Shown piece after piece: positions 18,086 through 32,735 of a stretch of 64,000 bases of DNA. The position numbers and the translations under genes are program-made. Within the stretch, counting starts at the first letter, position 1; every line of letters begins with the position of its first letter. The stretch covers positions 1,472,486 to 1,536,485 of the forward strand of contig NZ_LMDC01000001.1 in NCBI RefSeq assembly GCF_001425705.1. The letters are read 5' to 3'. Source of the DNA: Pelomonas sp. Root1217. Lineage in GTDB: Bacteria > Pseudomonadota > Gammaproteobacteria > Burkholderiales > Burkholderiaceae_C. Below the pieces are notes generated by a model. That model was not told where the DNA came from. It saw only the letters and a program-made list of their open reading frames with translations, and did not search any database.

Positions 18086-18811
18086 ATGGCCCGCCTACCC
18101 CGATTGATCCTGCCGGGTCAGCCCCACCATGTCATCCTGCGCGGCAACAATCGTCAGGCCATCTTCTTCAGTGACCACGACCGCGAGCACCTGCTGGTCG
18201 CATTGGCCGAGGTCGCGGTTCAGTATGGGGTGGCCGTTCATGCTTACGTGCTGATGGACAACCACCTTCACCTGCTGCTGACGCCGCCCGCTGTGGACGC
18301 TCTCAGTCGCATGATGCAAGCGCTCGGCCGCCGCTACGTGGCCTGGTTCAACACCCGTCATCAGCGCAGCGGCACGCTCTGGGAAGGGCGGTTCAGGGCG
18401 GGCTTGATCGAGGGCGAACGGCATCTGCTGGCCTGCATGCGCTACATCGAATTGAATCCAGTGCGTGCAGGACTGTGCCAAGACGCGGCGCAATGGCCCT
18501 GGTCCAGCGCCGCCCACCACCTTGGCCTGAAGCGCAGTGCGCTGGTCACGGAGCATGAACTGTATTGGTCACTGGGCAACACACCCTTCGAGCGCGAACA
18601 TGCCTATCGCGAGTTGATGGACCAGGGTGTCACCCTGCAGGAGCAAGCGCAGTTCACTGAGGCTGTGTTGCGGGGGCGGCCAGTGGGCGGCGCGGCGTTC
18701 CTGAATGCGCTGGGCGACATCCACCCGAAAGTCGCACTCAAACGGCCGCGCGGACGGCCGCGCAAAACGCCACTGGCGTCGTCGGAAACCAAGCCAACCG
18801 GAGTGGCATGA
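18086..18811 (+). CDS. REP-associated tyrosine transposase (RAYT, Y1/HUH family)
   Basis: A 241-residue TnpA_REP/RAYT protein, a single-strand DNA transposase domesticated in many genomes to mobilise short palindromic REP sequences. The HUH metal motif HLH is at 60-62 within LMDNHLHLLL. The probable nucleophile is Tyr 120 in MRYIELNPVRAG. The N-terminus MARLPRLILPGQPHHVILRGNN is typical. The C-terminal RPRGRPRK (220-227) looks like an AT-hook. The gene sits alone between dgt and gltB, bounded by the 21-base inverted repeats at 18018-18038 and 18855-18875. All motifs are intact and there is no frameshift, so it may be active. Confidence 0.92.
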   Translation: MARLPRLILPGQPHHVILRGNNRQAIFFSDHDREHLLVALAEVAVQYGVAVHAYVLMDNHLHLLLTPPAVDALSRMMQALGRRYVAWFNTRHQRSGTLWEGRFRAGLIEGERHLLACMRYIELNPVRAGLCQDAAQWPWSSAAHHLGLKRSALVTEHELYWSLGNTPFEREHAYRELMDQGVTLQEQAQFTEAVLRGRPVGGAAFLNALGDIHPKVALKRPRGRPRKTPLASSETKPTGVA

Positions 18812-18813
18812 CT

Positions 18814-18829
18814 ATGGCCCCATTTATTT
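18814..18829 (-). repeat. Partial copy of the transposase end sequence
   Basis: Read on the minus strand this gives AAATAAATGGGGCCA, resembling the start of the left repeat (AAAATGGGGTC). It begins three bases after the transposase stop and is probably a degenerate extra end or part of a hairpin end structure. Confidence 0.4.
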
Positions 18830-18854
18830 AACTTCATCACATTGATGGAAAATT

Positions 18855-18875
18855 AATTGACTCTGACCCTAATTT
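18855..18875 (-). repeat. Right inverted repeat of the REP-type transposase unit
   Basis: The reverse complement of these 21 bases matches the left repeat (18018-18038) at 17 of 21 positions, including the core GGTC-GAGTC. It lies 43 bases after the transposase stop and about 66 bases before gltB, so the mobile unit reaches into the gltB upstream region. Confidence 0.7.
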
Positions 18876-18882
18876 AATCAGG

Positions 18883-18911
18883 TTGCCGCAAATGCTGCAC
18901 TGCATTACGCT
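18883..18911 (+). promoter_or_regulatory. Weak candidate gltB promoter
   Basis: TTGCCG (18883-18888), a 17-base spacer and TACGCT (18906-18911) end 29 bases before the gltB start, just outside the right transposase repeat. Only half of the -10 positions match consensus. Confidence 0.25.
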
Positions 18912-18940
18912 CCCGCCCTGTTGTGTTCCAGGAGGGCGCT

Positions 18941-23713
<4,773 letters not shown>

Positions 23714-23724
23714 GGAGAGGGAGC

Positions 23725-25200
23725 ATGGGAAAAGTCACCGGCTTCATGGAGTACGAGCGTCTGGAAGAGGGCTACGAGCCCGTCCCCGCCCGCGTCAAGA
23801 ACTACAAGGAATTCGTCATCGGCCTGAACGTCGATCAGGCCAAGCAGCAGGGCGCGCGCTGCATGGACTGCGGCACGCCGTTCTGCAACAGCGGCTGCCC
23901 GGTCAACAACATCATTCCGGACTTCAATGACCTGGTCTACAAGGGCCGCCCGGAAGACTGGAAGAACGCGATCGTCGTTCTGCACAGCACCAACAACTTC
24001 CCCGAGTTCACCGGCCGCATCTGCCCCGCGCCCTGCGAGGCGGCCTGCACGCTGAACGTCAATGACGACGCGGTGGGCATCAAGTCCATCGAGCACGCCA
24101 TCATCGACCGCGCCTGGGCCGAGGGCTGGGTACACCCGCAGCCGCCCAAGGTGAAGACGGGCAAGAAGATCGCCATCGTCGGCGCCGGCCCGGCCGGCCT
24201 GGCCGCGGCCCAGCAGCTGGCCCGTGTCGGCCACAGCGTCACGGTCTTCGAGAAGAACGACCGCGTCGGCGGCCTGCTGCGCTACGGCATCCCGGACTTC
24301 AAGATGGAGAAGTCCCACATCGACCGCCGCGTCGAGCAGATGAAGGCCGAGGGCGTCGAATTCCGCACCGGCGTGCTGATCGGTGCGCTGCCCGAGGGCA
24401 GCAAGGTCACCAACTGGGCCAAGGAAACCATCAGCGCCGACGAGCTGAAGGCGCAGTTCGACGCCATCGTGCTGACCGGCGGCGCCGAGCAGTCGCGTGA
24501 CCTGCCCGTGCCCGGCCGGGAGCTGTCTGGCGTGCACTTCGCGATGGAATTCCTGCCGCAGCAGAACAAGGTCAACGCCGGCGACAAGCTGAAGAACCAG
24601 ATCCGCGCGGACGGCAAGCATGTCATCGTCATTGGCGGCGGCGACACCGGCAGCGACTGCGTCGGCACCAGCAACCGCCACGGCGCCAAGAGCGTCACCC
24701 AGTTCGAGCTGCTGCCCCAGCCGCCCGAAGTGGAAGACCGCCCGCTGACCTGGCCTTACTGGCCGATCAAGCTGCGCACCTCGTCCAGCCACGAAGAGGG
24801 TTGCGAGCGCGAGTTCGCCATCGCCACCAAGGAGTTCATCGGCGAGAAGGGGAAGCTGACTGGCGTCAAGACGGTGCGCCTGCAATGGCACGGCGGCAAG
24901 ATGACCGAGGTCGAAGGCAGCGAGCAGGTCCTGAAGGCCGACATGGCCTTCCTGGCCATGGGTTTCGTGTCGCCGGTCGCGACCATCCTGGAAGCCTTCG
25001 GCGTCGACAAGGATGCGCGCGGCAACGGCAAGGCGGCGACCGAAGGTGCGAACGCCTACAAGACCAATGTCGACAAGGTCTTCGCTGCCGGCGACATGCG
25101 CCGCGGCCAGAGCCTGGTGGTGTGGGCCATCCGCGAGGGCCGCCAGGCCGCGCGGGCGGTGGATGAATACCTGATGGGCGCGACGACGCTGCCGCGCTGA
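23725..25200 (+). CDS. gltD: Glutamate synthase (NADPH) small subunit
   Basis: A 491-residue GOGAT beta subunit that oxidises NADPH at an FAD site and passes electrons through iron-sulfur clusters to GltB. N-terminal cluster cysteines are at 46, 49, 54 and 58 ([13 protein letters not shown]), with a second set in CPAPCEAAC at 100-108. The FAD-binding glycines are GAGPAG at 153-158. A second dinucleotide fold ([10 protein letters not shown]) binds NADPH. A strong GAGAGGGAGC ribosome site precedes ATG 23725, 11 bases after gltB. A bidirectional hairpin terminator lies 25 bases downstream. Confidence 0.97.
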   Translation: MGKVTGFMEYERLEEGYEPVPARVKNYKEFVIGLNVDQAKQQGARCMDCGTPFCNSGCPVNNIIPDFNDLVYKGRPEDWKNAIVVLHSTNNFPEFTGRICPAPCEAACTLNVNDDAVGIKSIEHAIIDRAWAEGWVHPQPPKVKTGKKIAIVGAGPAGLAAAQQLARVGHSVTVFEKNDRVGGLLRYGIPDFKMEKSHIDRRVEQMKAEGVEFRTGVLIGALPEGSKVTNWAKETISADELKAQFDAIVLTGGAEQSRDLPVPGRELSGVHFAMEFLPQQNKVNAGDKLKNQIRADGKHVIVIGGGDTGSDCVGTSNRHGAKSVTQFELLPQPPEVEDRPLTWPYWPIKLRTSSSHEEGCEREFAIATKEFIGEKGKLTGVKTVRLQWHGGKMTEVEGSEQVLKADMAFLAMGFVSPVATILEAFGVDKDARGNGKAATEGANAYKTNVDKVFAAGDMRRGQSLVVWAIREGRQAARAVDEYLMGATTLPR

Positions 25201-25224
25201 CAGCACCCCGGCACTCCACATGCA

Positions 25225-25250
25225 ACAAGGCCGCCCGAGGGCGGCCTTGT
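25225..25250. terminator. Bidirectional terminator between gltD and pilY1
   Basis: An 11- to 12-bp perfect G/C-rich stem (25225-25235 with 25240-25250) with a tight CGAG loop sits between the convergent gltD and pilY1 stops. AA/TT pairs at the base and following TGT-rich sequence are weak T-tracts in both directions. Confidence 0.7.
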
Positions 25251-25264
25251 CTGTGTTGCAGAGT

Positions 25265-28200
25265 TCAGTTATTGACCTGGATTTCGCGCCAGTTCAGGCG
25301 TTGCAAGCCGAGGTTGGCCGGCTTGCGCGTGTCGACCTTTTCAACCGGCTGACAGTTGTTGCCTGTGCAGTTGTCCTTGCCTGCGAGCAGCACGGACTTG
25401 CCGACACCGTTGATGTTGACGCTGTAGAAGGTCAAATCGATGACGACGCCATCCGTCTTGCTGACGTAGCAGTTCGAACCACCGCCGGTGAGGCCGCAGT
25501 AGCCCGAACCGAGGTCGATCGCATAGATGCGGCTGGTGCCGTTGGGCGCGCAGGCGTCGGTAGAGCTCGGGGATGTGGCCGCGAATGCGACGGTGCCATA
25601 GAAAGAGGTGGGGTCAGACAGCACTCTCCAGCCCGGCCCCCCGGCTGAAACACCGAGATCCACATACCAGCCGAGCTGGGTGGTCAGATTCAGCGTGATC
25701 TTGGCGTTCAGATCGGTCAGCTGCAGCATGTTGGCCACTGTCAGCGGGAAGGTGATACCCGCCGGCAGCGTCGAGGTTTGTCCCGTGACGGTGCCATCCA
25801 CGTCGAAAGCCGCGTTCGAGCCATCGATGATCGCAAAGAAGCGTTGCGCCTGAGTGTTGTTCAGGTCGGTGGCATCCAGCAGCCGACCAGTACCCACGGT
25901 GATGTAGCGGCGGTTGGTGCCGGGCTGCACGACGGGAAGGGGCTTGCTCGTGATGGGCAGGGCGCTGCCATTGGACCCCACCAAACTGGCAAACTTGACG
26001 GGGGCGGGATAGGCGGTAGTGCCGGTGACATCAACGCGCCAGACGTTGCCCATCAGATCGCCGCCGTAGATCGCGTCGGCGTAGCCATCAGTCAGGTCCA
26101 GCACGAAGGCGTTGATGTGGGCCATGCCTGCCTGATTGCTTGCAGAGCAGGCGGCGCAGTAGTTGTTGCCAGCAGTGGGCACGCTGGTGGTGGCAGCCAC
26201 CTTCTGCAGCAACGCACCCGTGCGCGGGTCGATGAAGAAGAAGTAGGCGTGGCCATCGGTGTTGTTGTAGCCCGAGCCCACCACGACGGTCCAACCCCAG
26301 CGGCGCGTCTTGACGACCACCGGCTGACCGTAGACATAGCCCAGGTCGGCATCCGTGAACTCCCACAGCACCTTTTGAGCCGCGATCGCCTCGGTCGTGA
26401 CCGAAGCGGGGTCGGTGATGTCGAGCGCGTACAGCGCCTTGCCACCCTTGCCCAGCCCGCCGACGAGGATGGTGCGCCAGTTCGTGGCGCCGACGACGCC
26501 GCCGGTGCGGCCGAGGTCGACGTCGATGGTCAACGGCGTGGCGTCCACCATGAAGTGGTGGAGGAAGGTCGGATTGCCGATGGACGCCAGGCCGTCGGTA
26601 CTGCCGGTGCCGCTCGGGCCGCTGAACAGGGCGCTGGGAAAGTAGGCCCAGATCTCCTTGCCCGGCGTGCTCGGATTGGTGTTGGGGAAGGTGCTCGTGG
26701 TCAGGCTGCCGTCCACGGCGTGAACCATGCCGTCGTTGGACGCGACGTAGACCATGGGCGGTCGAGCAGCGTAGGTGGTCTTGAAGGTGTCGTAGCCGGG
26801 GTTGTTGGCGGCGGAGTAGGGCGCTGCCGGTGCAGCGACGGGGCGGGCCTTCGCATTGACGATGTCGCCCAGCAGCTTGGCACGGTCCCGGTAGGCGTGC
26901 GTCGAGCCGGCCGCCGCGGACGACACCTCGTTGGTGCGATCACCGCGCAGGTAGTTCAGGTAATTGGCTGAATCGTTGCCGGAGACATAGGACGTGTCGA
27001 GGGCCGTCAACTGGGTGGCGGAAATGCCACTGGTGCCACCACCGCTGCGGAAGGGCACGCCGGCGCTCCCGTTGTAAGTGACGATCCTTCGCGCGGTGTT
27101 CCAGCCCGTGCCGGCGGCCTGCGTGTCCAGCAGGGTGGCGAAGGTCCACTGGCTTTGCAGGCTCGGCTCGCCCGTCGTCGCGTTGAAGGTGGTCAGGCTG
27201 GCTTCAAGCTCGCCCGTCCAGCTCTTCGCATCGAACTTGGTGGAGTAGGAGGCAACGCCGAGCGCCGAGACTTGGGGCAGGGCTGTCGAGAATGATGTCG
27301 AATAGGCAGAGAGCTGGGAAGCGATGCTGGAGAAGGTCTTGTTCAGGCCTGCCACCATCTGATCGGCCTGCGCGGCCGTGTAGTAGTTGTCGGGACGCGG
27401 CGAGCCATCCGGCAGGGTGTCGGTGGTCGTGGTCCACCAGGTCTTCGTCGACGCGTTGCTGGCGAACTGGGAGGCCGTCGCCGTGGCGTCCGTATAGTTG
27501 CTGGGTGGCTTGAATCCGCCGTATTTGGCAGCCAGGTAGAACTGGTTGTTGGACTTGAAGGCCTGGTATTCCAGAACGTCCAGCCAGTAGGTCTGGATGG
27601 TCTGGACGCCGCTCTTGTCGGTGCGGATGTCGTTGATGTTGGACCAGTAGGCCAGGCCGGCCATCAGCGCGCCGTTGTTGGTGCAGCAACCGCCGTAGCC
27701 CTGGACGGACGCAAGCGAATTGCCCAGGCCCTGCAGCACGCCGACCCGGTTGGTCCAGTCCGTGGCGTTGACGCCCGTATCGTTGCTGACTTCGGCAGGT
27801 TTGGACGGCTCGGACGAGCCCGTTGCCCCCGGCAGGTTGCGGTCTGCATGGGCATTGACGTCGCCGATGCCGAGGATGAAGTTGCGCTGGCAGGAATACA
27901 GAACGGGATCATCCCAGGTGGTGATGACCGGGAAGCCGTCGGCATAGGTCGACTTGGTTGCTGCATTGCCAGACATTGACGTCCAGGCGGGCACATTGCC
28001 CAGGTTGCGGTAGTACCGCTGCGCGGCGTAGTACAGCTCGCCAACGGGGTCGTACGTCTTGTAGGTACTGGGTGTCGAGATCTCGCCAAACTTGTTGAGG
28101 TAGTTCATCACCCCGCTGTTGCTGATCGAGATATTGAACTCGCTGTTCGTGGCGGCGGCATCCGTCGCATTGGGATCCGTGACCATGACGCCAGTCGTTG

Positions 28201-29161
28201 CATCCCACTCGGGGCCGTCCCCGTTGGCGACAGGGATGCCACCCGGCACCGGTTTCATCGGGCCGATGAACTTCTGCTTTGCACGCAGCACGCCGCCATC
28301 TCGACCGAGAGTGCTGTCGTTGAGGTAGCCGAATGCGCTGTAGCGAATCTTGTCCGAATACTTCTGCATCAGCCCGGTCGGCTTGTAGGAGCTGGCGCCG
28401 TACAGCGTGCAGTTCGCCTCGAGGCCTCCGGCAGACACGGAAGAGTCACAGACCTTCACGCGGATGAAGACCTCGTAGAGCGTGCCATGCGCGTAGGCCG
28501 CGCTGGGGTTGTAGTGCGTGGCCGCATTGCCGTAGTTGGGGGACGGAACGCCGGAGGTCGCCGTCATGAAACGCATTTTGTTGCCGAGGGACCAGATCCG
28601 CGTCGCGATGCCGGTGGCGGTGGAAAACGGCGTGGCGCCACCCACGGTGGCATTGGTAGAGACGCTGCTGTCAGGGAAGTTGCTGGTGCTGCCCTGGTTG
28701 CTGGCCCAGCCCTTTTCCAGCACGGTCAGCGTCGAGGTATCGAGGACGCGATAGCCACCCGTCAATGCCCACCGGAATGGATCGATGGTCTGCATCGACG
28801 CCCAGTTCAGGTAGTTGCCGCTCCATTTGCCCGAGCAGGTTCGATTGGTAGCCGCGCCGTCCGGATAAAAGTAGTTGTCCGTGCTGGTGCCGTTCGTGTA
28901 TCGGTAGGCGTAGCACTTGGCTGGGTCGAAGTAGCCAATGTAGGTACTGGCCGATGAGTAGGTGCGCGAGGGATGGGCCACACTGATGGCCGTCGGATAC
29001 TCCACCGACAGCGCCAGTGCGAGGTTGCCCGGCACGTTGACGGACGTGAACACCGGTTGGTCCGACAGCGCGACCTGGGCAGACGACGTCACGGCAAGTG
29101 TCGCGAGGCTGGCTGACAGCGCCAGACCGCGCACGAAGACAACAAGGCGGACTGCATTCAT
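25265..29161 (-). CDS. pilY1: Type IV pilus tip/biogenesis protein PilY1
   Basis: A 1298-residue exported protein. The signal peptide is about residues 1-28, followed by a large N-terminal region with several Cys residues that shows no clear von Willebrand motif. The conserved C-terminal beta-propeller (roughly 770-1200) includes [18 protein letters not shown] and [13 protein letters not shown]. The calcium loop usually found before the latter motif is reduced here to DLTDGYAD (1022-1029). PilY1 caps the pilus tip or regulates extension and adhesion. ATG 29161 has TGAGG 6 bases upstream; a TTG at 29173 is less likely. It is the last gene of the minor-pilin operon and ends at a terminator shared with gltD. 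Confidence 0.92.
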   Translation of the reverse strand: MNAVRLVVFVRGLALSASLATLAVTSSAQVALSDQPVFTSVNVPGNLALALSVEYPTAISVAHPSRTYSSASTYIGYFDPAKCYAYRYTNGTSTDNYFYPDGAATNRTCSGKWSGNYLNWASMQTIDPFRWALTGGYRVLDTSTLTVLEKGWASNQGSTSNFPDSSVSTNATVGGATPFSTATGIATRIWSLGNKMRFMTATSGVPSPNYGNAATHYNPSAAYAHGTLYEVFIRVKVCDSSVSAGGLEANCTLYGASSYKPTGLMQKYSDKIRYSAFGYLNDSTLGRDGGVLRAKQKFIGPMKPVPGGIPVANGDGPEWDATTGVMVTDPNATDAAATNSEFNISISNSGVMNYLNKFGEISTPSTYKTYDPVGELYYAAQRYYRNLGNVPAWTSMSGNAATKSTYADGFPVITTWDDPVLYSCQRNFILGIGDVNAHADRNLPGATGSSEPSKPAEVSNDTGVNATDWTNRVGVLQGLGNSLASVQGYGGCCTNNGALMAGLAYWSNINDIRTDKSGVQTIQTYWLDVLEYQAFKSNNQFYLAAKYGGFKPPSNYTDATATASQFASNASTKTWWTTTTDTLPDGSPRPDNYYTAAQADQMVAGLNKTFSSIASQLSAYSTSFSTALPQVSALGVASYSTKFDAKSWTGELEASLTTFNATTGEPSLQSQWTFATLLDTQAAGTGWNTARRIVTYNGSAGVPFRSGGGTSGISATQLTALDTSYVSGNDSANYLNYLRGDRTNEVSSAAAGSTHAYRDRAKLLGDIVNAKARPVAAPAAPYSAANNPGYDTFKTTYAARPPMVYVASNDGMVHAVDGSLTTSTFPNTNPSTPGKEIWAYFPSALFSGPSGTGSTDGLASIGNPTFLHHFMVDATPLTIDVDLGRTGGVVGATNWRTILVGGLGKGGKALYALDITDPASVTTEAIAAQKVLWEFTDADLGYVYGQPVVVKTRRWGWTVVVGSGYNNTDGHAYFFFIDPRTGALLQKVAATTSVPTAGNNYCAACSASNQAGMAHINAFVLDLTDGYADAIYGGDLMGNVWRVDVTGTTAYPAPVKFASLVGSNGSALPITSKPLPVVQPGTNRRYITVGTGRLLDATDLNNTQAQRFFAIIDGSNAAFDVDGTVTGQTSTLPAGITFPLTVANMLQLTDLNAKITLNLTTQLGWYVDLGVSAGGPGWRVLSDPTSFYGTVAFAATSPSSTDACAPNGTSRIYAIDLGSGYCGLTGGGSNCYVSKTDGVVIDLTFYSVNINGVGKSVLLAGKDNCTGNNCQPVEKVDTRKPANLGLQRLNWREIQVNN

Positions 29162-29189
29162 GGAAAACCTCAAAGCGCCCTGAGCGGGC

Positions 29190-29837
29190 TCAGTTGGTGG
29201 TGAAGGTGGACTGGAAGAAGGACAGCGTGTTGCGCGGCCCCTTCACTCGCAGCGTGATGCGGTAAATGGGCTGTTCAGGAACTGCGGACGGGTTCGCGTT
29301 GTTGGCGGCGCCGCTGTTGGTCTGCGAGTTGATCCATTCACTGGAGCCACCCCCGAAGACCGTCTGGTTGGCCATCGTGCAGGTGCTGCTGCTGCAGCCG
29401 CCCGTGGCCGTGGCCATGCGGTCGATCACATAGCGGACCGTGACACCCATGTCGGCAACGGTGATGTCATTGCTGGCGACCCCGACGGTGGTGAAGGTGG
29501 TGTCCGACAGCAAGGCATTCGGAATGCCCTGGGCATTGGTGGCCAGCAGCGTGGCGCTGTAGTTGGCGCTCGTCAGATTGGTGTTGCGAGTCGTCACGAC
29601 GGCCAGCGGTCCTGTGCGAACCGCGTCCATCGCAATTTGCAGCGCGCGCTCACCCTGATTCGTCAGGTCGCGCTTGAAGCCGATATTGCCGATCGTGAAC
29701 TGGCTGGAATTGATGGAGCGTGAGATGGCCACCGCACCGATCAGCAGGATGACCAGGGTGATGAGGGCAAAGATCAGCGCGATGCCGTGCTGGTTGTGCT
29801 TTGGCGACCGGAGGTGGGTGTGGATGCGCTTCATCAC
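29190..29837 (-). CDS. pilX: Minor pilin PilX
   Basis: A 215-residue type IV minor pilin of the PilX family. A short basic leader ends QHG, followed by the hydrophobic helix IALIFALITLVILLIGAVAISRS. As in other PilX proteins there is no Glu at position +5 after the cleavage Gly, unlike the other pilins of this cluster. The C-terminal domain has a Cys pair (GGCSSSTC). Two ATGs (29837 and 29834) are possible starts. It lies between pilW (six-base gap) and pilY1 (28-base gap). It is expected in the tip/priming complex with PilV, PilW, FimT and PilY1. Confidence 0.87.
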   Translation of the reverse strand: MMKRIHTHLRSPKHNQHGIALIFALITLVILLIGAVAISRSINSSQFTIGNIGFKRDLTNQGERALQIAMDAVRTGPLAVVTTRNTNLTSANYSATLLATNAQGIPNALLSDTTFTTVGVASNDITVADMGVTVRYVIDRMATATGGCSSSTCTMANQTVFGGGSSEWINSQTNSGAANNANPSAVPEQPIYRITLRVKGPRNTLSFFQSTFTTN

Positions 29838-29843
29838 GGCGGC

Positions 29844-30989
29844 TCAGCGGGAATAGCGGACATTGCGCAGCGGTACCGTGAACTCCACGACGCGGTAGCG
29901 CTGGTTCGCAGTACCGGTGGGTACGGTATAGGTGTAGGTGGCGCCGGCGCCAAGGTCGCTGAACATCGTCAGCGTGTCCGGCGTCACATCGGATTTTTCG
30001 ACCAGCTCGCTGCGCAGGATGAGGCCGACGCGAACGGCGTAGATGGACTGTAGATTTGTCTGGGCGACCGCGGTGCCTGACGTCAGCTCCGCGGCGGTGT
30101 AGCCCGCAGCGCTCGGTGCAATCCACGCCGTAACTTGTTCCAGTCCTGCGCGCACGGTATCGACGCCATACAGCACCCGCATGTCGACGACACCCTCGAC
30201 CAGAGCCTCGGCGTTGCTTGAACTCAATTTCAGCAGATCGTAGGAAAACAGCGTTGCGTTGTCACCAACGCCGAACAGCATGAATCGCGGTGGATTGCCG
30301 TTGACATTGCCCAGCAGTGACACAAAGGCGTTGCCGTTTGAGAAGCCAGTCAGTGCCAAACCATTGATGGTGTTGGCGGCGTAGGCCCCTCCGAAGGTCA
30401 GCGTCTGGGCGGCGCCGCCGGCGAAGCCGTTGCTCACCTGCTGCACCATGCAACCCACGCCCGCCTGGGACAGCAGCACCAGATCGCCTCCGCGGATGCC
30501 CAGTGTGTTGGCCAGCTTCAACTGGCCAGCGGCAGTGGACCTGGGCGAAACCGGCAGGGCCGACTCGCTCAATGCGGAGTTGCCCGTTGCCACGGCGATC
30601 ACGTCAGATCCGTTGGCGCCGGCGCCGGCGTGAATGATCAACGGCGCCAGCACATAGGTTTGCGGCACAGTGGCGAAGGGCGCCGGAAACGCGGCTGTTG
30701 CGGGCAGGAGTTGGGCGCCATTCAGCGACACATTCAGGTCGCAGCCGTAGTTCGCCGAAGAAGCTTGGCTGAAACCCGCGCCGGCGCTGCGCAGTTCGCG
30801 ATCCAGCAGAAAGGCCGCATAGGCGGTGTTGCTCGTCAGGTCATTGCCCGAAGTCACGCCGCGCCGCAGCGATTCCTGCCTGACCACCATCATCGAAATG
30901 GCCAGCGTCAGCACCAGGCCGATGGCGAGCGTCACCATCAATTCGATCAGGGAGAAGCCGCCGCAGGCGGTTGAAGGTGCGCGCCTCAT
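29844..30989 (-). CDS. pilW: Minor pilin PilW
   Basis: A 381-residue prepilin with leader MRRAPSTACGG and the class III cleavage motif G|FSLIELMVTLAIGLVL (Gly 11, Glu at +5), processed by PilD (gene at 44008-44937). The size and the LLDRELRSAGAGFSQ segment after the helix are typical of PilW. The start overlaps the pilV stop by four bases (30986-30989). It belongs to the tip-priming minor pilin set transcribed from pilE towards pilY1. Confidence 0.9.
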   Translation of the reverse strand: MRRAPSTACGGFSLIELMVTLAIGLVLTLAISMMVVRQESLRRGVTSGNDLTSNTAYAAFLLDRELRSAGAGFSQASSANYGCDLNVSLNGAQLLPATAAFPAPFATVPQTYVLAPLIIHAGAGANGSDVIAVATGNSALSESALPVSPRSTAAGQLKLANTLGIRGGDLVLLSQAGVGCMVQQVSNGFAGGAAQTLTFGGAYAANTINGLALTGFSNGNAFVSLLGNVNGNPPRFMLFGVGDNATLFSYDLLKLSSSNAEALVEGVVDMRVLYGVDTVRAGLEQVTAWIAPSAAGYTAAELTSGTAVAQTNLQSIYAVRVGLILRSELVEKSDVTPDTLTMFSDLGAGATYTYTVPTGTANQRYRVVEFTVPLRNVRYSR

Positions 30990-31396
30990 TGCGGAATCAC
31001 CACATCCGTGCTGTAGGTGTGCGTGTCGTTCGCGGCACCGGTCGATTGCACCGGTAGCCAGGTCACCGTGATGCGCGCGGTCGTCGCGTTCGCCGCAGTC
31101 ACCGTGCCCACGCCGTTAGGGACGCCGCCATTGGTAGGGTCCGAGGCACGTGCCGCCCAGGCAGCGACCACCGCTGCGGGTACGTTGACGGAATTGAGGT
31201 TGAGCATCTGCGCCGCCATCTCACTGGCCAGCATTGCTGCGCGCTGCGAATCTTCGCTGCTGACGGAAACCTGCAGCGCGCGGGCTTGCAGCGTGATCAG
31301 TCCCAGCAGCCCGAAAGAGATGATCAGGATGCCGACAAGGACCTCGATCAGCGAGAAACCACGGCTGGCACGGCGGGAGGGGGTCATCATGGGCAT
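30986..31396 (-). CDS. pilV: Minor pilin PilV
   Basis: A 136-residue prepilin with leader [13 protein letters not shown], cleavage before FSLIEVLVGILIISFGLLGL and Glu at +5. The LGLITLQARAL continuation is characteristic of PilV. Possible starts are ATG 31396 (overlapping the fimT stop), 31390 and 31387; 31396 is used, without a decisive ribosome site. It is co-directional and overlapping with fimT and pilW. Confidence 0.9.
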   Translation of the reverse strand: MPMMTPSRRASRGFSLIEVLVGILIISFGLLGLITLQARALQVSVSSEDSQRAAMLASEMAAQMLNLNSVNVPAAVVAAWAARASDPTNGGVPNGVGTVTAANATTARITVTWLPVQSTGAANDTHTYSTDVVIPQ

Positions 31397-31977
31397 CCTT
31401 CCGGCGCTGTCGAGGCCTTGTCCCGATCACACATGCGAATGGAGCCGGCCAAGCTGACCGTCACCCGCAGCCGGCGGTTTTCGGCATTGGAGGTCGCCGA
31501 CGTGATGTCGTAGCTGGCCGCTGCCGCCGTGCAGTCGACGCCAACGCCGGCCGGATCGCTCACGGTGGCCTGGCGGCCATCGCCGCCGAAGCACAGCGCC
31601 GTTTTGTTGGAGGTCAGGTTGACGCCAGATGACACGTCGGTCAGCACGCCGCACTGCACGGCTTCGGCTGCATCACCGGTCAGCAAGGCGTTGGGCACGG
31701 TGCGGGCCTGCCAATAGCTGCCTCCGGCAGCGGCCGTCGCCGCGGGATCGCAAGTCTTGCTGTTCGTCAGGAAGAACACGACTGTATGCGTGCGTCGCTG
31801 CGCCTCGCCCTGGGCCAGTCGCATGCCAGACTGCAGAGCGTCCGCGACCGTACGCACCCGCGAATTGCGGATCCAAGTCATGAAATTGGGCATGGCGACA
31901 GCGGTCAAGATGGCCAGGACGCTGACGGCCACCAGCAATTCAATGAGGCTGAAGCCTGAGCCACGGCGTATCAGCAC
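31387..31977 (-). CDS. fimT: Minor pilin FimT/GspH family
   Basis: A 196-residue prepilin, leader MLIRRGSG followed by [24 protein letters not shown], and a GspH/FimT C-terminal domain ([23 protein letters not shown]). GTG 31977 is chosen because AAGAAGGG lies six bases upstream and the leader then has normal length. The frame stays open to 32148, but that extension runs through the 3' end of pilE and is rejected. FimT proteins in some species bind DNA for natural transformation, so a role in uptake is possible but not shown here. Confidence 0.88.
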   Translation of the reverse strand: MLIRRGSGFSLIELLVAVSVLAILTAVAMPNFMTWIRNSRVRTVADALQSGMRLAQGEAQRRTHTVVFFLTNSKTCDPAATAAAGGSYWQARTVPNALLTGDAAEAVQCGVLTDVSSGVNLTSNKTALCFGGDGRQATVSDPAGVGVDCTAAAASYDITSATSNAENRRLRVTVSLAGSIRMCDRDKASTAPEGCP

Positions 31978-32432
31978 GGGTCGCCCTTCTTCATGATCCA
32001 CTTGCTGGTGCAGGTACTGCCCCAGCTGCTGGGAACAGCCGTTGTCGCTCGCACGTCCTGATGGTTGATCGTGAACGTGAAGCCCGAGGACGGGCCACTG
32101 CCCTCGGCCTGCAAGGTGAACCGAGTGGCATCCAGCGTGCCGGTGCAACTGACCAAGAAGTTCCCGAAGGTACGTGCTGAGGCCGTGGCGTTATTGCAGG
32201 GCGAGACGAAGGTCCCGACATTCGCGTAGGTGCGATTGTCCTGGTAGTAGCGCTCCATCTGCGCGCGCATCGTCGTCAGGCCGGAACTTGCATCAGACAG
32301 CCGACTGCGCGCCACATAGTCCCTGTATTGCGGGATGGCAACCGCTGCAAGGATGCCGATGATGGTCACCGCGATCATCAACTCGATGAGCGTGAAGCCG
32401 CGGGCTGCGGTGGAGCGGAGTCGATGGCGCAT
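31971..32432 (-). CDS. pilE: Type IV pilin PilE-like
   Basis: A 153-residue type IV pilin. The basic leader [12 protein letters not shown] is followed by [31 protein letters not shown], cleaved after Gly 12 with Glu at +5. A C-terminal Cys pair (CTSK...DPC, last residue) would form the D-region disulfide. The TYANVGTF and [12 protein letters not shown] segments are common to PilE-type minor and major pilins of Burkholderiales. ATG 32432 is chosen; upstream in-frame ATGs at 32447 and 32552 give overlong leaders. It is the first gene of the pilE-fimT-pilV-pilW-pilX-pilY1 operon. Whether it is the major subunit cannot be decided. Confidence 0.86.
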   Translation of the reverse strand: MRHRLRSTAARGFTLIELMIAVTIIGILAAVAIPQYRDYVARSRLSDASSGLTTMRAQMERYYQDNRTYANVGTFVSPCNNATASARTFGNFLVSCTGTLDATRFTLQAEGSGPSSGFTFTINHQDVRATTAVPSSWGSTCTSKWIMKKGDPC

Positions 32433-32735
32433 GGTGATGCTTTGCATGTCGGTGGAAGCTATTTTGGTAGCGAGGGGCGCCAGCGCGATACCGCTTGTCG
32501 CGAAGCAACGAACGCTGGTCGCAGCCGCGCGCCGATTCGTGAACTGGCGCACGTTTGGCGCGGTCGTGACAGTTGTTCAGAGGGTTGACGAAGGCATGCG
32601 GACGCTACAGCGCGGTGTCCTGGCTCCGCTCTTTATCGGCACGCCGGCAGGTCTGCCAAGGGTGAACCCCGTGGTTCTCGGTGTTTCCCCTATCATGGCG
32701 CCCTTTCTCCCGCCCCCGGCTTGCAGCCCGCCTGC
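32433..32735. other. Divergent regulatory region between pilE and mlaF
   Basis: This 303-base stretch carries no convincing gene. It must hold the promoters of the minor-pilin operon (leftward) and the mla operon (rightward). I could not recognise a good -35/-10 pair or an RpoN site on either strand. Short inverted words such as GCCGGCAGGTCTGCC occur without clear meaning. Confidence 0.5.

Noticed and set aside
31978-32148. N-terminal extension of fimT through the end of pilE
   Set aside because: It would add 57 residues of frame-shifted pilE before the prepilin leader. GTG 31977 has a proper ribosome site and normal leader length.
32433-32735. RpoN (sigma-54) promoter for pilE
   Set aside because: TGGCGC words occur, but none has the required GG-N10-GC spacing on the correct strand.
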